Under the pieces are notes generated by a model. It did no database searches, had not been told where the DNA came from, and was given only the letters and a program-made list of their open reading frames with translations. A stretch of 64,000 nt of DNA from Lysobacter capsici. Lineage in GTDB: Bacteria; Pseudomonadota; Gammaproteobacteria; Xanthomonadales; Xanthomonadaceae. The stretch is from positions 4,898,001 to 4,962,000 of the forward strand of contig NZ_CP076103.1 of the NCBI RefSeq assembly GCF_018732085.1, written 5' to 3'. This document shows, piece after piece, positions 8,296 to 17,680 of this stretch; the stretch's first letter is position 1, and each line of letters opens with the position of its first letter. Made by a program: the position numbers and the translations under genes.

Positions 8296-11200
8296 TCACC
8301 CCACCCAAACCCGCGCATTGCGGAACATCCGCAGCCACGGCGAGTCGCCGGCCCAGTCCTTCGGCGACCAGCTGAAATTGGCGCTGCGCAGGGTGCGTTC
8401 GGGATGCGGCATCAGCAAGGTCGCGCGGCCGTCGCGGCTGGTCAGGCCGGCGATGCCGTCGGGCGAACCGTTCGGGTTGAGCGGGTAACGCTCGGCCACC
8501 CGGCCTTCGCCGTCGATGTAGCGCAGCGCGATGTCGGCGGCGCTTTGGTCGAGGTTGTTGGCGAAGCTGGCGCGGCCTTCGCCGTGGGCGACCGCGACCG
8601 GGATGCGCGAGCCGGCCATGCCGCGCAGGAACAGCGACGGCGATTCGACCACTTCCAGCAATCCAAGACGCGCTTCGAACTGCTCGCTGCGATTGCGCAG
8701 GAACACCGGCCAATGCTCGGCGCCCGGCACGATCGGCTTGAGTTGGGCGAGCATCTGGCAACCATTGCACACGCCCAGCGAGAAGCTGTCGTCGCGGGCG
8801 AAGAACGCGGCGAAGGCATCGCGCAACGCGCTGCGCTCGAGAATGCTGGTGGCCCAGCCGCGGCCGGCACCGAGCACGTCGCCGTAGCTGAAGCCGCCGC
8901 AGGCGGCGAAGCCCTTGAAATCTTCCAGTGCGAAGCGGCCGTTGATCAGGTCGCTCATATGCACGTCGAAGGCTTCGAAGCCGGCGCGATCGAACGCCGC
9001 GGCCATTTCGATCTGGCCGTTGACGCCCTGCTCGCGCAGGATCGCGACCTTCGGCCGCGCGCCGGTGTTGATGAACGGCGCGGCGACATCGTCGTTCGGG
9101 TCGAAGTTCAACTTCGGCTTCAGGCCCGGCGCGGCGAAATCGCGTGCGATCGCGCGCTCCTCGTCGGCGCAGTCGGGGTTGTCGCGCAGCTTCTGCAAGG
9201 CATGGCTGGTCGACCACCACGCGTCGAACAATTCGTCCCAGCGCCATTCCATCAGCACCTTGCCGTCGTCCTTGACCCGGACCGACGGCGCGGTGGTCGG
9301 CTTGGCGATGCGCTGCGCGCAATCGATCAGGCCGTGACGCGAGATCAGGTCGGCGAATTCGGCACGGTCGTCGTTGTGGATCTGCACGATCGCGCCGAGT
9401 TCTTCGTTGAACAAGGTGCGGAACGGGTCTTCGCCCCAGCCGTCGAGGCTGATGTCCAGGCCCAGGCGCGAGCAGAACGCCATTTCCGCCAGGGTCGCGA
9501 ACGCGCCGCCGTCGCTGCGGTCGTGATAGGCCAGCAGCAGACCGGCTTCGCGCGCATCGCGGATGAGTTCGAAGAAATCGCGCAGACGCTGCGGGCTGTC
9601 GAGATCGGGCACGCCGCTTTCATGCCGCGCGCCGTCGCCGGTCTGACCGGCGAATGCCGGCAAGCCGTTCGTCGCATGCTTGCCGACCGCCTGCGGATGC
9701 ACCTGCGCCAGCACCGAACCGCCCAAACGCTGCTTGCCCGCACCCAGCCCGATCAGCCACAACTCGGTGTCGCCTTCGCGCGACAACAGCGGCGTGAGCT
9801 GTTGACGCACGTCGACCACCGGCGCGAATGCGCTGACGATCAGCGAAACCGGCGATACGGATTTATGCGCGATAGGCTTCGCGCTTGGCGATTCGGAGCC
9901 AACGTCACTGCCAGCCTGCGCAGCCCCGCTTTCCCGACTCCCAATTCCCGATTCCCGATTCCCGCTCCACTGCGCCTGCATCGACAACGAATCCTTGCCG
10001 ACCGGGATGCTCAGTTCGAGTTCCGGACACAGCTCCAGCCCGACCGCCTTGACCGCGTCGAACAGCAGCGCGTCTTCGCCCGGATGCGAGGCCGCCGCCA
10101 TCCAGTTCGCCGACAGCTTGATCCGGTTGAGCGATTCGACCGGCGCGGCGCACAGGTTGGTGATCGCTTCGCCGACCGCCATGCGCGCGGCCGCGGCCGC
10201 GTCGAGCAGCGCCAGCGGGGTGCGTTCGCCGACCGCCATCGCTTCGCCGACGAAGCCGTCGAAGTCGCTCAAAGTGATCGCGCAATCGGCCATCGGCAAC
10301 TGCCACGGGCCGATCATCTGGTCGCGCGCGACCAGGCCGCCGACGGTACGGTCGCCGATGGTGATGAGGAAGTTCTTCGCCGCGACGGTCGGATGCGCGA
10401 GCACGCGCAGGCCGGCTTCGCGCAGGTCCAGGCCGTTCCAGTCCAGCGCCGGCCACGGCGCGGCGGCGGGGTGGCGGGTGTCGCGGTGCATCTTCGGCGG
10501 TTTGCCGAACAGCACGTCCATGGGGAAATCGATGGGGTGGAGCGGAGATTCGGGATTTGGGATTTGGGATTCGGGGCCGTGCGCGCCGTAAACCGATTCA
10601 ATCGTCGCACCGTAACCGACGACAAGGCGTTCCTCCGCGGTCGCATAACCGACCACAGCGAACGGGCAACGCTCGCGCTCGCAGATCGCGGCGAAATCGG
10701 CAACGCGATCGGCCGGCAGGCCCAGCACGTAGCGTTCCTGCGATTCGTTGCACCACAGCTGCATCGGCGACAGCGAGGGATCGTCGCTGGGCACCTTCGC
10801 CAGATCGATCACACCGCCCAGGCTAGAGTCGTGCAGCAGTTCGGGAATCGCGTTGGACAGACCGCCGGCGCCGACGTCGTGGGCGCTGTCGATCGGGTTG
10901 TCGGCACCGAGCGCAACGCAGCGGTCGATCACTTCCTGGCAGCGGCGTTCCATCTCCGGGTTGTCGCGCTGCACGCTGGCGAAATCCAGCGCTTCGGCGC
11001 TGTCGCCGGAGGCGACCGAACTGGCCGCGCCGCCGCCCAGGCCGATCAGCATCGCCGGGCCGCCGAGCACGATCACCGCATGGCCGGGCTTCAAACCCAG
11101 CTTGGCCACCTGCACGCGATCGATCGCGCCCAGGCCGCCGGCGAGCATGATCGGCTTGTCGTAGGCGCGAGTCAGCGTGGCGTTGGCGGTTTCGCCTTCG

Positions 11201-11367
11201 GACAATTCGAAGCTGCGGAAATAACCGACCAGGTTCGGCCGGCCGAATTCGTTGTTGAACGCGGCCGCGCCGATCGGGCCGTCGAGCATGATTTCCAACG
11301 GGGCCGAGCAGCGCGATGCGGGGGTCTGAGCGAGGGCGTCGCCTTTCCCTCGGCTGCGATGCGGCAC
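8296..11367 (-). CDS. purL: Phosphoribosylformylglycinamidine synthase PurL, in-frame C-terminal ~1000 codons
   Basis: The large-type PurL converts FGAR, glutamine and ATP to FGAM in purine synthesis. Family sequence is continuous from LEIMLDGPIGAAAFNNEF (about 11298) to the stop. It includes the GGPAMLIGLGGGAASS and FASVQRDNPEMERRCQEVID segments of the synthase half and the C-terminal glutaminase with the nucleophile motif GVCNGCQML and a final catalytic HPER. The first 23 codons of this open frame are not PurL; the true gene continues upstream in other frames to at least 11992. Two insertions relative to other PurL proteins, at about 10545-10577 and 9930-9964, are translated GATTCCC repeats (peptides ESQIPNPES and NRESGIGSRES). 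Confidence 0.93.
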   Translation of the reverse strand: MPHRSRGKGDALAQTPASRCSAPLEIMLDGPIGAAAFNNEFGRPNLVGYFRSFELSEGETANATLTRAYDKPIMLAGGLGAIDRVQVAKLGLKPGHAVIVLGGPAMLIGLGGGAASSVASGDSAEALDFASVQRDNPEMERRCQEVIDRCVALGADNPIDSAHDVGAGGLSNAIPELLHDSSLGGVIDLAKVPSDDPSLSPMQLWCNESQERYVLGLPADRVADFAAICERERCPFAVVGYATAEERLVVGYGATIESVYGAHGPESQIPNPESPLHPIDFPMDVLFGKPPKMHRDTRHPAAAPWPALDWNGLDLREAGLRVLAHPTVAAKNFLITIGDRTVGGLVARDQMIGPWQLPMADCAITLSDFDGFVGEAMAVGERTPLALLDAAAAARMAVGEAITNLCAAPVESLNRIKLSANWMAAASHPGEDALLFDAVKAVGLELCPELELSIPVGKDSLSMQAQWSGNRESGIGSRESGAAQAGSDVGSESPSAKPIAHKSVSPVSLIVSAFAPVVDVRQQLTPLLSREGDTELWLIGLGAGKQRLGGSVLAQVHPQAVGKHATNGLPAFAGQTGDGARHESGVPDLDSPQRLRDFFELIRDAREAGLLLAYHDRSDGGAFATLAEMAFCSRLGLDISLDGWGEDPFRTLFNEELGAIVQIHNDDRAEFADLISRHGLIDCAQRIAKPTTAPSVRVKDDGKVLMEWRWDELFDAWWSTSHALQKLRDNPDCADEERAIARDFAAPGLKPKLNFDPNDDVAAPFINTGARPKVAILREQGVNGQIEMAAAFDRAGFEAFDVHMSDLINGRFALEDFKGFAACGGFSYGDVLGAGRGWATSILERSALRDAFAAFFARDDSFSLGVCNGCQMLAQLKPIVPGAEHWPVFLRNRSEQFEARLGLLEVVESPSLFLRGMAGSRIPVAVAHGEGRASFANNLDQSAADIALRYIDGEGRVAERYPLNPNGSPDGIAGLTSRDGRATLLMPHPERTLRSANFSWSPKDWAGDSPWLRMFRNARVWVG
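9930..9964. repeat. GATTCCC heptamer repeats inside purL
   Basis: About five GATTCCC-like units in tandem within the purL coding frame, read on the minus strand as GNRESGIGSRESG. The insertion keeps the frame and lies just after KDSLSMQAQW, in a segment that varies in length between PurL proteins. Confidence 0.85.
10545..10577. repeat. Second heptamer-repeat insertion inside purL
   Basis: Units resembling GGGATTT/GGGATTC lie in the purL frame and read on the minus strand as PESQIPNPES, between ESVYGAHG and HPIDFPMDV. The frame is kept, as in the insertion at 9930-9964. Confidence 0.8.
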
Positions 11368-12022
11368 AAGGTCGAATGCGGCAGATATTGCGCATCAGCG
11401 AAACCGCACAGGCCGGCCTTGGGCCGTCCGCCGCGGCCGGTCGCGCCTTCGTCGCGGATTTCGCCGCCATGAGTGCCGGTGTTGCGCCGGGGACGGCGGG
11501 CGATGATCGCGGTCGCCGGGTTGTGGGTTTGACCTTCTGGATTGGTGCAGACACGCCGACGGGGAGGCCTGCGGCACTCGGCGGTGTGTTGGGGCCCGAG
11601 AGGCGCCGCGGCTGCGGCCGGAACCGGCGCGCGGGATAGCCTTCCACCACCGCGGCGTTGTCGCTGTACGCCGACAAGGTGTTTTCCGGGGTCTGCGCGT
11701 GGGTGTGCTTGATCATCTTGAACAGCGAGTACTGCTGTTCGCGACCGTCGAGGGTCCACGAGGCGTTGAAGATCTTGTGCCGGCAATGCTCGGAATTGGC
11801 CTGCGCGAACATCATCAGTTCGACGTCGGACGGCATCCGGCCCAGCGCGGTGTAGCGTTCGCGCAGGTAGCCGATTTCGTCCTCGGCCAGGGCCAGGCCC
11901 AGGCGGGTATTGGCCGATTCCAGATCGTCCAGGGCGATGCGTTCGAGCTCGCCGCGCGCCGGCACCGAAAACAGCGCGGCCGCGTCGTCGCTGTGGTGTC
12001 GGTGAGCGACTGGGTCCAAGTG
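11298..12022 (-). pseudogene. purL: purL 5' part, broken by several frameshifts
   Basis: PurL continues upstream of the intact frame, but in pieces. Positions 11992-11609 read in one frame from SDDAAALFSVPARGELERIA through the signature FAQANSEHCRHKIFNASW to DNAAVVEGYPARRFRP. Positions 11468-11385 read in a second frame as GGEIRDEGATGRGGRPKAGL. From 11298 the third frame takes over. Between the first two pieces, traces of the KVETHNHPTAI and PFPGAATG motifs appear split over frames. At least three, and probably more, single-base indels lie within about 350 bp. PurL is needed for de novo purine synthesis, and the damage clusters next to unreadable sequence, so I infer sequencing or assembly error rather than a real pseudogene. 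The first ~170 residues expected of PurL cannot be found. Confidence 0.85.
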
Positions 12023-13500
12023 GGTGCATGTGCAGGTGTTCTTGCTCAGGGCGGAGGCTTCCACATGGGAGCGAGCCCGTGGATTTGCGCTGAGCGGGTG
12101 CCGCTTTTGAGTGGCCGGTGCCCGGGTTTGCGGGGTGGGCATAGCGCGAAGGCGCGCTGCGGCGGTCGGGGGGAGTGAGCTTGCGCGGCGACAGGGGTCG
12201 CTCGTCGGGGCGGGCGCCGTGTTCGACCCAGTAACGGGCCGCGCGCGCCCTGGGGAGAGGGCGTGTAGCCTGAGCAGTGCGGCCAGAGAGGGCTTGGCGC
12301 TCGCCTCGGACGCGGAAAAATCGAACAGAGGGCAAGGGCTCGAGTACATCGCCGGGCGGGCGCTCGCTGGGCCCGGAGCCATCGAGGAAAGCGGGTGGCG
12401 GGCAGGTCGGCACGGGGCCAGTGCGGGGAGGAGCGAGGTGCAGGGGGGAGCCGGTGTTCGATCGGGGGGAGGGGGGAGCTGTTTCGTATCGAGCTGGAAA
12501 CTCGAGGTGCCAAAATCGATTCGGGTGGGCCGTCGCGGCCCCGAGGCTGGGGGACGGTCGCGCCTTGAACGCGATAGCGGCGCGGTCGCCGCGGTGGGGG
12601 GCGGGTTGTGGAGAGCAGACGCTCAGGGAACCGCGGGGGTGAGGAAGAGCGTGAGAGAACCGGCCGGATGCTCAGATCGCGGTGAACTTGTCCGCGCAGG
12701 GGTCTGTCAGGTGCCGTTTGCCAGCTTCTTTGCCAGGCGATTGGCAGCGAGCTCCTGATCACGCTCACTGCTCTGGACAGGCTGGGATTCCAGTCTTTTC
12801 GGCCTCCTGGACAGGCCAGGGGGGGTAGATGCTCGCGCGTTGTGTGCTCGCGGGCGCCGTCTGATCACGGGACGTCGGGGGAGATGAGGCTCAGTGGATC
12901 GGGTTGGGCCGCTCTGGCACGCCCTGGCGGCGTGCAGCGCGTGAGGGGTAGGCGGTTTGACTGCCATCTCGTGGCTTCGGAGCGGGGGGCCGGGGTCGCT
13001 CATCGTTCGTTTTGCGGCCTGGATCTTCGAAGCGAGAGTCGCTCGTCACGCACGTCACCCGCCCGGTGCTCGATGCGGCATCGCCGCGTTGCGACGATCC
13101 GGTCCCGGCACTAATGGCGCGCGGTCGGCGCCGGGAGCTTCTTAACGCGTAGCGGCGGTCGGATGCGACCGCGAGGAGCCGAGCGGGTGCGCGGTCTGGC
13201 CGGTTATGGGCCCGCCTGCGCGTTGCGATGGCAACCGGGGGGGCGGTCGAGGATCAGTGGTGCCGAGGTGCGAGGCATCGGCGTCGAGCTCCGGTCGCAG
13301 AGTCATTGCCTGGCGAAAGTGCTTTGTCCGGGGGAGCGCCGATGCTGTGTGCGGATGCCTGCGGTCTCATCGCGGCGTGGGCCGGCTTGGCGGAGCAGGG
13401 GAAGCGCCGTTTGTGCGTCGGGTGAGGCCATTCGGCGGCGCTCGCTGTGTGTCTGTTGGCCGTGCTTCCGACAGAAGCGTGGATCGGGGCTGACAGGGCG
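12023..13500. other. Unreadable region between the purL N-terminus and the next gene
   Basis: About 1.5 kb with no convincing coding sequence on either strand. The plus strand is unusually rich in short G runs, and open frames show no consistent third-position GC pattern or known motif. The missing purL start (about 500 bp) should lie here. One stretch near 12190-12250 read on the minus strand (ARYWVEHGARPDERPLS) could be a remnant of it, but this is a guess. The region looks like poor consensus sequence. Confidence 0.6.
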
Positions 13501-13803
13501 GAGGGCGGTTGGGTCCCACAGGACGATGTTCAGCGGCGACAGGTCCAGGGCCTTGAGCGCGCGGCAGGTGGCGCCGTCGAACACCCGGGCCAGCAGATGC
13601 ACGCCGTCGGCGCGAGCCAGATGGACGAAGCTCAGCTCGGCGACCGCCTCGCCCTGCGCCGACACCCGCAGCTTGCGTTTGCCGGCTTTCAAGGCCAGGC
13701 CGTCGAACGACAGGTCGTGCAGCGCGGTTTGCAGGGTCTGATCGAATCGGTTTCTGAGTTCCGTGCTCACTTCGAACTCCCGGCGCGAGATCGCTCGCGT
13801 CAT
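13303..13803 (-). CDS. Unrecognised protein, N-terminal ~100 codons plausible, 3' part corrupted
   Basis: The frame starts at an ATG (13803) and its first ~105 codons have normal high-GC codon use (MTRAISRREFEVSTELRNRF onward to about ALDLSPLNIVLWDPTAL). From about 13500 downward the translation loses coding character and becomes Arg/Gln-rich, at the edge of the unreadable region, so the real C-terminus is probably elsewhere. There is no signal peptide or membrane segment in the readable part. I do not recognise the family. It lies downstream of the dsbC genes, beyond a strong terminator, so it is probably transcribed separately. Confidence 0.5.
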   Translation of the reverse strand: MTRAISRREFEVSTELRNRFDQTLQTALHDLSFDGLALKAGKRKLRVSAQGEAVAELSFVHLARADGVHLLARVFDGATCRALKALDLSPLNIVLWDPTALRPVSPDPRFCRKHGQQTHSERRRMASPDAQTALPLLRQAGPRRDETAGIRTQHRRSPGQSTFARQ

Positions 13804-13869
13804 CTCGTTATGCCAATCCGGTGCTCGCTGCGAGCATCGCTCGCCGACGCTCAGGCCCGCCAGCGCAAA

Positions 13870-13900
13870 CGAAAAGGCCGCGCAATGCGCGGCCTTTTCG
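13870..13900 (-). terminator. Strong hairpin terminator downstream of the dsbC pair
   Basis: A perfect 14-bp inverted repeat (13870-13883 and 13887-13900) with a 3-base loop. Its core is AAAGGCCGCGC, with A/T runs in the outer stem so that it ends in four Ts on either strand. It lies about 40 bp after the stop of the gene ending at 13942. Confidence 0.88.
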
Positions 13901-13941
13901 CGGCACCCACCGGATCGTTCCGGCTTAAAGCAGCGGTCGGC

Positions 13942-14820
13942 TTACAGCCCGCCCACCGGAGCGGCCACCGCCGCGGTCGGCTTGGCCGCGCCGGCCGGCT
14001 TCTTCGACTCGGCCGCCAGCTTGTCCAGCGCCTCGCGCAGCTGCGCCGGCGGGACGTAGCCGCCGAGCTGCACGCCGTCGGCGGTCAGGATCATCGGGGT
14101 GCCGGTCAGGCCGGCGCGCTGGCCGACGTTGTACTGCTCGGTCACGGTGTTCTTGCAGTCCTTGCTGGCGACCGAACCGTGATCGCTCTTGGCGTCGGTC
14201 AGCGCCTTGCGGCGGTCCGGAGCGCACCACACCGAGACCATCTTCTTGTAGTCCTCGCTGCCGATGCCCATGCGCGGGAACGCCAGGTATTCGATCGCGA
14301 TGCCCTGGCGGTTGTATTCGGCGATCTCGCTGTGCAGCTTGCGGCAGTAGCCGCATTCCACGTCGGTGAACACGGTGACGGTGTGCTTGGGATTGGCCGG
14401 CGCGAACACGATGCGCTCGCTCGCCGGGATGGTCTTGACCAGATCCTTGCGCATCGCCGCCAGGCTGTCTTCGCTGAGGTTCTTCTTGACCTGGGTGTCG
14501 AACAGCGCGCCGCCGGAACCGGGCAGGAACAGGTAACGGCCGTCGTCGCTGACGTACACGACCTGACCCTGGGCCAGCGCTTCGCGGAAGCCCGGCATCG
14601 GCGCCGGACCGACCTTGTCGATGGTGACGTTGGGGTTGAGGGTGCGGATGGCGTCGACCGCGCGCGCGTCGGCGCTGCCGGCGTCGACCTTCGGCGCGGA
14701 GCCCTTCGACGCTTGCGCGGCGGGCTTGGCCGGATCGGTCTTGGCGGCTGCGGCCTGCGGCGCCTGGGCGCAGGCGGACAGGCTGATGGCGCCTAGCAGG
14801 ACGAGGAGGATGCGCTTCAT
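13942..14820 (-). CDS. dsbC: DsbC-type thiol:disulfide interchange lipoprotein, copy 1
   Basis: A 292-residue periplasmic disulfide isomerase/reductase of the DsbC/DsbG family. The N-terminus MKRILLVLLGAISLSACAQ carries a lipobox (LSAC), so the protein should be lipid-anchored, unlike soluble E. coli DsbC. A dimerisation-type domain (residues ~60-130) precedes the thioredoxin fold with active site CGYC in the context DVECGYCRKLHSEI and a cis-Pro segment TGTPMIL. A second Cys pair (WCAPDRR and KDCKNT) matches DsbC. The ATG at 14820 is fixed by the signal peptide. It is closely similar to the adjacent copy at 14975-15865, and both lie downstream of xerD, the order seen in E. coli xerD-dsbC. Confidence 0.92.
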   Translation of the reverse strand: MKRILLVLLGAISLSACAQAPQAAAAKTDPAKPAAQASKGSAPKVDAGSADARAVDAIRTLNPNVTIDKVGPAPMPGFREALAQGQVVYVSDDGRYLFLPGSGGALFDTQVKKNLSEDSLAAMRKDLVKTIPASERIVFAPANPKHTVTVFTDVECGYCRKLHSEIAEYNRQGIAIEYLAFPRMGIGSEDYKKMVSVWCAPDRRKALTDAKSDHGSVASKDCKNTVTEQYNVGQRAGLTGTPMILTADGVQLGGYVPPAQLREALDKLAAESKKPAGAAKPTAAVAAPVGGL

Positions 14821-14974
14821 TTGCTGTGGATCCTTGGCGGGAGCGAGTGGGCGTTCGACCGCCCGTGGGACATCAGGTTCAGCCGATTGTGGCATGGAGC
14901 GGGTTTGCAATTCGTGTTCTGCGACATGGGTCGCGCCGGCCGCGGCGCTCGCCCAGGGGGCGAAAGACAGCGGC

Positions 14975-15865
14975 TTACACGCCGCCGGCCGGTGCGGCCG
15001 CCGCCGCGGCCGGCCTGGACGCGCCGGCGGATTCGGCGGCCAGCTTGTCCAGCCGCTCGCGCAGTTGCGCCGGCGGGACGTAGCCGCCGACATGGAAACC
15101 GTCGGCGTTGAGGATCGTCGGCGTGCCGGTCGCGCCGACGCCGGCACGCTGGCCGATCTCATACTGGCGGGCGACCGGGTTCTTGCACTCCCGGGCCTGC
15201 ACGGCGCGATCGGACTTGACCGCGGTCAGCGCCTCGCGCCGGTCGGCCGCGCACCACACCGACACCATCTTCTTGTAGTCCTCGCTGCCCAGGCCCATGC
15301 GCGGGTACGCCAGGTACTCCACCGCGATGCCCTGGCGGTTGTACTCGGCGATCTGGCTGTGCAGCTTGCGGCAGTAGCCGCATTCCGCGTCGGTGAACAC
15401 GGTGACGGTGTGCTTGGGGTTGGCCGGCGCGAACACGATGCGTTCGCTGGCCGGAATGGTCTTGACCAGGTCGCGGCGCATGCCGGCCAGGCTGTCTTCG
15501 GTGACGTTGCGCTTGGCCTTGACGTTGAACAGCGCGCCGCCGGTGCCCGGCAGGAACACATAGCCGCCGTCGTCGCTGACATAGACCACCTGGCCCTGGA
15601 CCAGCACCTCGCGCAGGCCGGGCATCGGCGCCGGGCCGACCTTGTCGATCGCGACGCTGGGGTTGAGGGCGCGCATCGCCTCGATGGCGCGCGCATCGGC
15701 GCTGCCGGCGGCGACCTTGGGCGCAGTGCCGGCCGGCTTCGCCGGCTGGGTCGCCGAGCCGTCCCGGGCCGGATCGCTCCTGGCCGCCGCGGCGCCCTGG
15801 GGCGCCTGGGCGCAGGCCGACAGGCTGATGGCGGCGCCGAACACGGTAAAGAGGATGCGCTTCAT
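14975..15865 (-). CDS. dsbC: DsbC-type thiol:disulfide interchange lipoprotein, copy 2
   Basis: A 296-residue paralogue of the gene downstream. It has the same layout: lipoprotein signal (GAAISLSACAQ), Pro/Ala-rich linker, DsbC N-terminal domain and a thioredoxin fold with CGYC (DAECGYCRKLHSQIAEYN) and cis-Pro in TGTPTIL. The second Cys pair is also kept. The two mature proteins are nearly identical around the active site and differ mostly in the linker and C-terminal tail, which indicates a tandem duplication old enough to have diverged. The ATG at 15865 precedes the signal peptide. The copies are 154 bp apart and may be co-transcribed. Confidence 0.92.
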   Translation of the reverse strand: MKRILFTVFGAAISLSACAQAPQGAAAARSDPARDGSATQPAKPAGTAPKVAAGSADARAIEAMRALNPSVAIDKVGPAPMPGLREVLVQGQVVYVSDDGGYVFLPGTGGALFNVKAKRNVTEDSLAGMRRDLVKTIPASERIVFAPANPKHTVTVFTDAECGYCRKLHSQIAEYNRQGIAVEYLAYPRMGLGSEDYKKMVSVWCAADRREALTAVKSDRAVQARECKNPVARQYEIGQRAGVGATGTPTILNADGFHVGGYVPPAQLRERLDKLAAESAGASRPAAAAAAPAGGV

Positions 15866-16067
15866 CTGCTGCGGGTCCTTGGTCGGGTGAGCGAATCGAC
15901 CGCTCGGCGAGCACTAGGTTCGACGGCCGGTGGCGCGCGAGGCGCTGCCGGTCGTGTTCCGCGACCTGGGTCACATAGATCACAACCAAGGTCGCTTCGC
16001 GATAGACATCGCCGCTGCGGGAGCCGACCCGGACAGGCCGTCGATGCATGCATGCGATCAGTGCCGT

Positions 16068-17015
16068 TTAGCCACGCGGATGGTGCAGAGCGTGCAGGCG
16101 CTTGAGCTGTTCGCGCGCGACCAGGGTGTAAATCTGGGTGGTCGACAGAGAGCTGTGCCCCAGCAACATCTGCAGCGCGCGCAGGTCGGCGCCGTGGTTG
16201 AGCAGGTGGGTGGCGAAACTGTGGCGCAGGCCGTGCGGGCTGATCTTGGCCGGGTCGATCCCGGCCAGCACGGCGTAGCGCTTGACCAGATGCCAGAACG
16301 CCTGCCGGGTCGGGGCGTTGCCGCTGGCCTCGATGAACAACGGCGCCAGCGCGCGCTTGCCGGCCAGTTGCGGCCGCGATTGGGCGAGGTAGCGCTCCAG
16401 CCAGTGCTGGGCCTCCTCGCCCAGCGGCACCAGCCGCTCCTTGCTGCCCTTGCCCATCACCCGCAGCACGCCCTGGCGCAGGTTGAGCGCGGTCGCCGGC
16501 AGGTTGACCAGTTCGCTCACGCGCAGGCCGGCGGCGTACATCAGCTCGAGCATGGCGCGGTCGCGCAGGCCCAGCGGGGTGTCCAGGTCGGGCGTGTTCA
16601 ACAGCGCGTCGATCTGGCTTTCGGCCAGCGCCTTGGGCAGCGAGCGCGGCAGTTTCGGCGGCGTCAGCAGCGCGGTGGGATCGTCGTGGCGCTGGCCGCG
16701 CCGCACCCGGAACGCGTAGAACGCGCGCAAGGCCGACAGCAGGCGGGCGTTGCTGCGCGGCGAATAGCCTTCGCGGGTGCGCCAGGCCAGGTAGTCGTAC
16801 AACGCCGAGCGATCGGCATCGGCCAGGCCGGCGCCGTCGCGCCAGCGCGCCAGGCCTTCCAGGTCGCGGCGGTAGCTGTCGAGCGTTTGTTGCGCCAGTC
16901 CGTTCTCGGCCCAGATCGTGTCGAGGAAACCGGTGATGGCGGTGGCGTCGGCCTCGTCCAGCGGCGGCAGCGACATCGCCTGGACGCGGCGTTCGGCGGG
17001 GGTGGTGGAGCTCAT
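16068..17015 (-). CDS. xerD: Site-specific tyrosine recombinase XerD
   Basis: A 315-residue recombinase that resolves chromosome dimers at dif with XerC. The N-terminal SAM-like core-binding domain spans residues ~18-100. The catalytic domain has Arg in AAGLRVSELV, the beta-hairpin Lys in GKGSKERLVPLG, HGLRHSFATHLLNHG (HxxR), GHSSLSTTQIYT with the second His, and the nucleophile Tyr. The ATG at 17015 is chosen over the frame extension to 17099 because the extension is not family-like. XerD rather than XerC is favoured by the neighbouring dsbC genes, as in E. coli. Confidence 0.93.
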   Translation of the reverse strand: MSSTTPAERRVQAMSLPPLDEADATAITGFLDTIWAENGLAQQTLDSYRRDLEGLARWRDGAGLADADRSALYDYLAWRTREGYSPRSNARLLSALRAFYAFRVRRGQRHDDPTALLTPPKLPRSLPKALAESQIDALLNTPDLDTPLGLRDRAMLELMYAAGLRVSELVNLPATALNLRQGVLRVMGKGSKERLVPLGEEAQHWLERYLAQSRPQLAGKRALAPLFIEASGNAPTRQAFWHLVKRYAVLAGIDPAKISPHGLRHSFATHLLNHGADLRALQMLLGHSSLSTTQIYTLVAREQLKRLHALHHPRG

Positions 17016-17158
17016 GCCGGCATGATCGGGCCGCGACCGTCGAATGGCAAAGCCGGGCCGGTCCGAACAGATGGCGCGCCGCCGCGGCAGCGCATCCATC
17101 GCCTGCGCCGCATCCTGGTGCAGGTGGCTCGCGACCCGGCCTCGCTTATCCTGATGCG

Positions 17159-17653
17159 ATGACTTCGCCCGACCCGACCGACTCCGACCCCGACACCGCG
17201 CCCGCCCGCCCCGCCGCCCTGATCGGCTGGCGGCTGCTGTCGATGTTCTACGACTTCTGGCCGGTGCTGGCCTTGTGGATGCTGGCCGGCGCCGCGTTCG
17301 TGCTGGCGTTCACCCTGGCCGGGCACGACACCCACGAGAACATCCGCCCCTACACCTGGTGGTGGTCGCTGCAGTGGTCGGTGTGCTGGCTGCTCGCCGG
17401 CGCCTATACGACGGTGAGCTGGCGCCGCGGCGGCCAGACCCTGGGCATGCGTCCGTGGCGCCTGAAAGTGACCGGCACGGGCGAGCAGGCACCCGGCTGG
17501 AAAGCGCTGTGGCTGCGTTACGCCGTCGGCACGCTGTCGCTGGCCGCGGCGGGACTGGGGTTCTGGTGGGCCTGGTTCGACCGCGATCGGCTGACCTGGC
17601 ACGACCGCATCAGCGGGACCGGCACGATTCGCCTACCCAAGCACAAGAAGTAA
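17159..17653 (+). CDS. RDD-family membrane protein
   Basis: A 164-residue inner-membrane protein. It has a Pro/Asp-rich cytoplasmic start, two hydrophobic segments near residues 35-55 and 70-88, and a third near 120-140. RDD signatures appear as the Arg of IGWRLLSMFYDF, the QTLGMRPWRLKV segment and WHDRISGT near the C-terminus. The family is widespread but its role is mostly unproven (some members are linked to transport or Na+/H+ exchange), so no function is assigned. It is divergent from xerD, with a 143-bp gap, and followed by a REP-type inverted repeat. Confidence 0.85.
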   Translation: MTSPDPTDSDPDTAPARPAALIGWRLLSMFYDFWPVLALWMLAGAAFVLAFTLAGHDTHENIRPYTWWWSLQWSVCWLLAGAYTTVSWRRGGQTLGMRPWRLKVTGTGEQAPGWKALWLRYAVGTLSLAAAGLGFWWAWFDRDRLTWHDRISGTGTIRLPKHKK

Positions 17654-17680
17654 GCGCCACCACCCACCAACGCGAGCGCC

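Noticed and set aside
5885..8488. An 867-codon plus-strand frame opposite the secreted protein
   Set aside because: An antisense shadow without domain features, while the opposite strand has a signal peptide and repeated modules.
8404..11472. A 1022-codon open frame on the plus strand opposite purL
   Set aside because: High GC leaves the antisense frame open; the translation is His/Arg/Gln-rich with no motif, and PurL on the other strand is certain.
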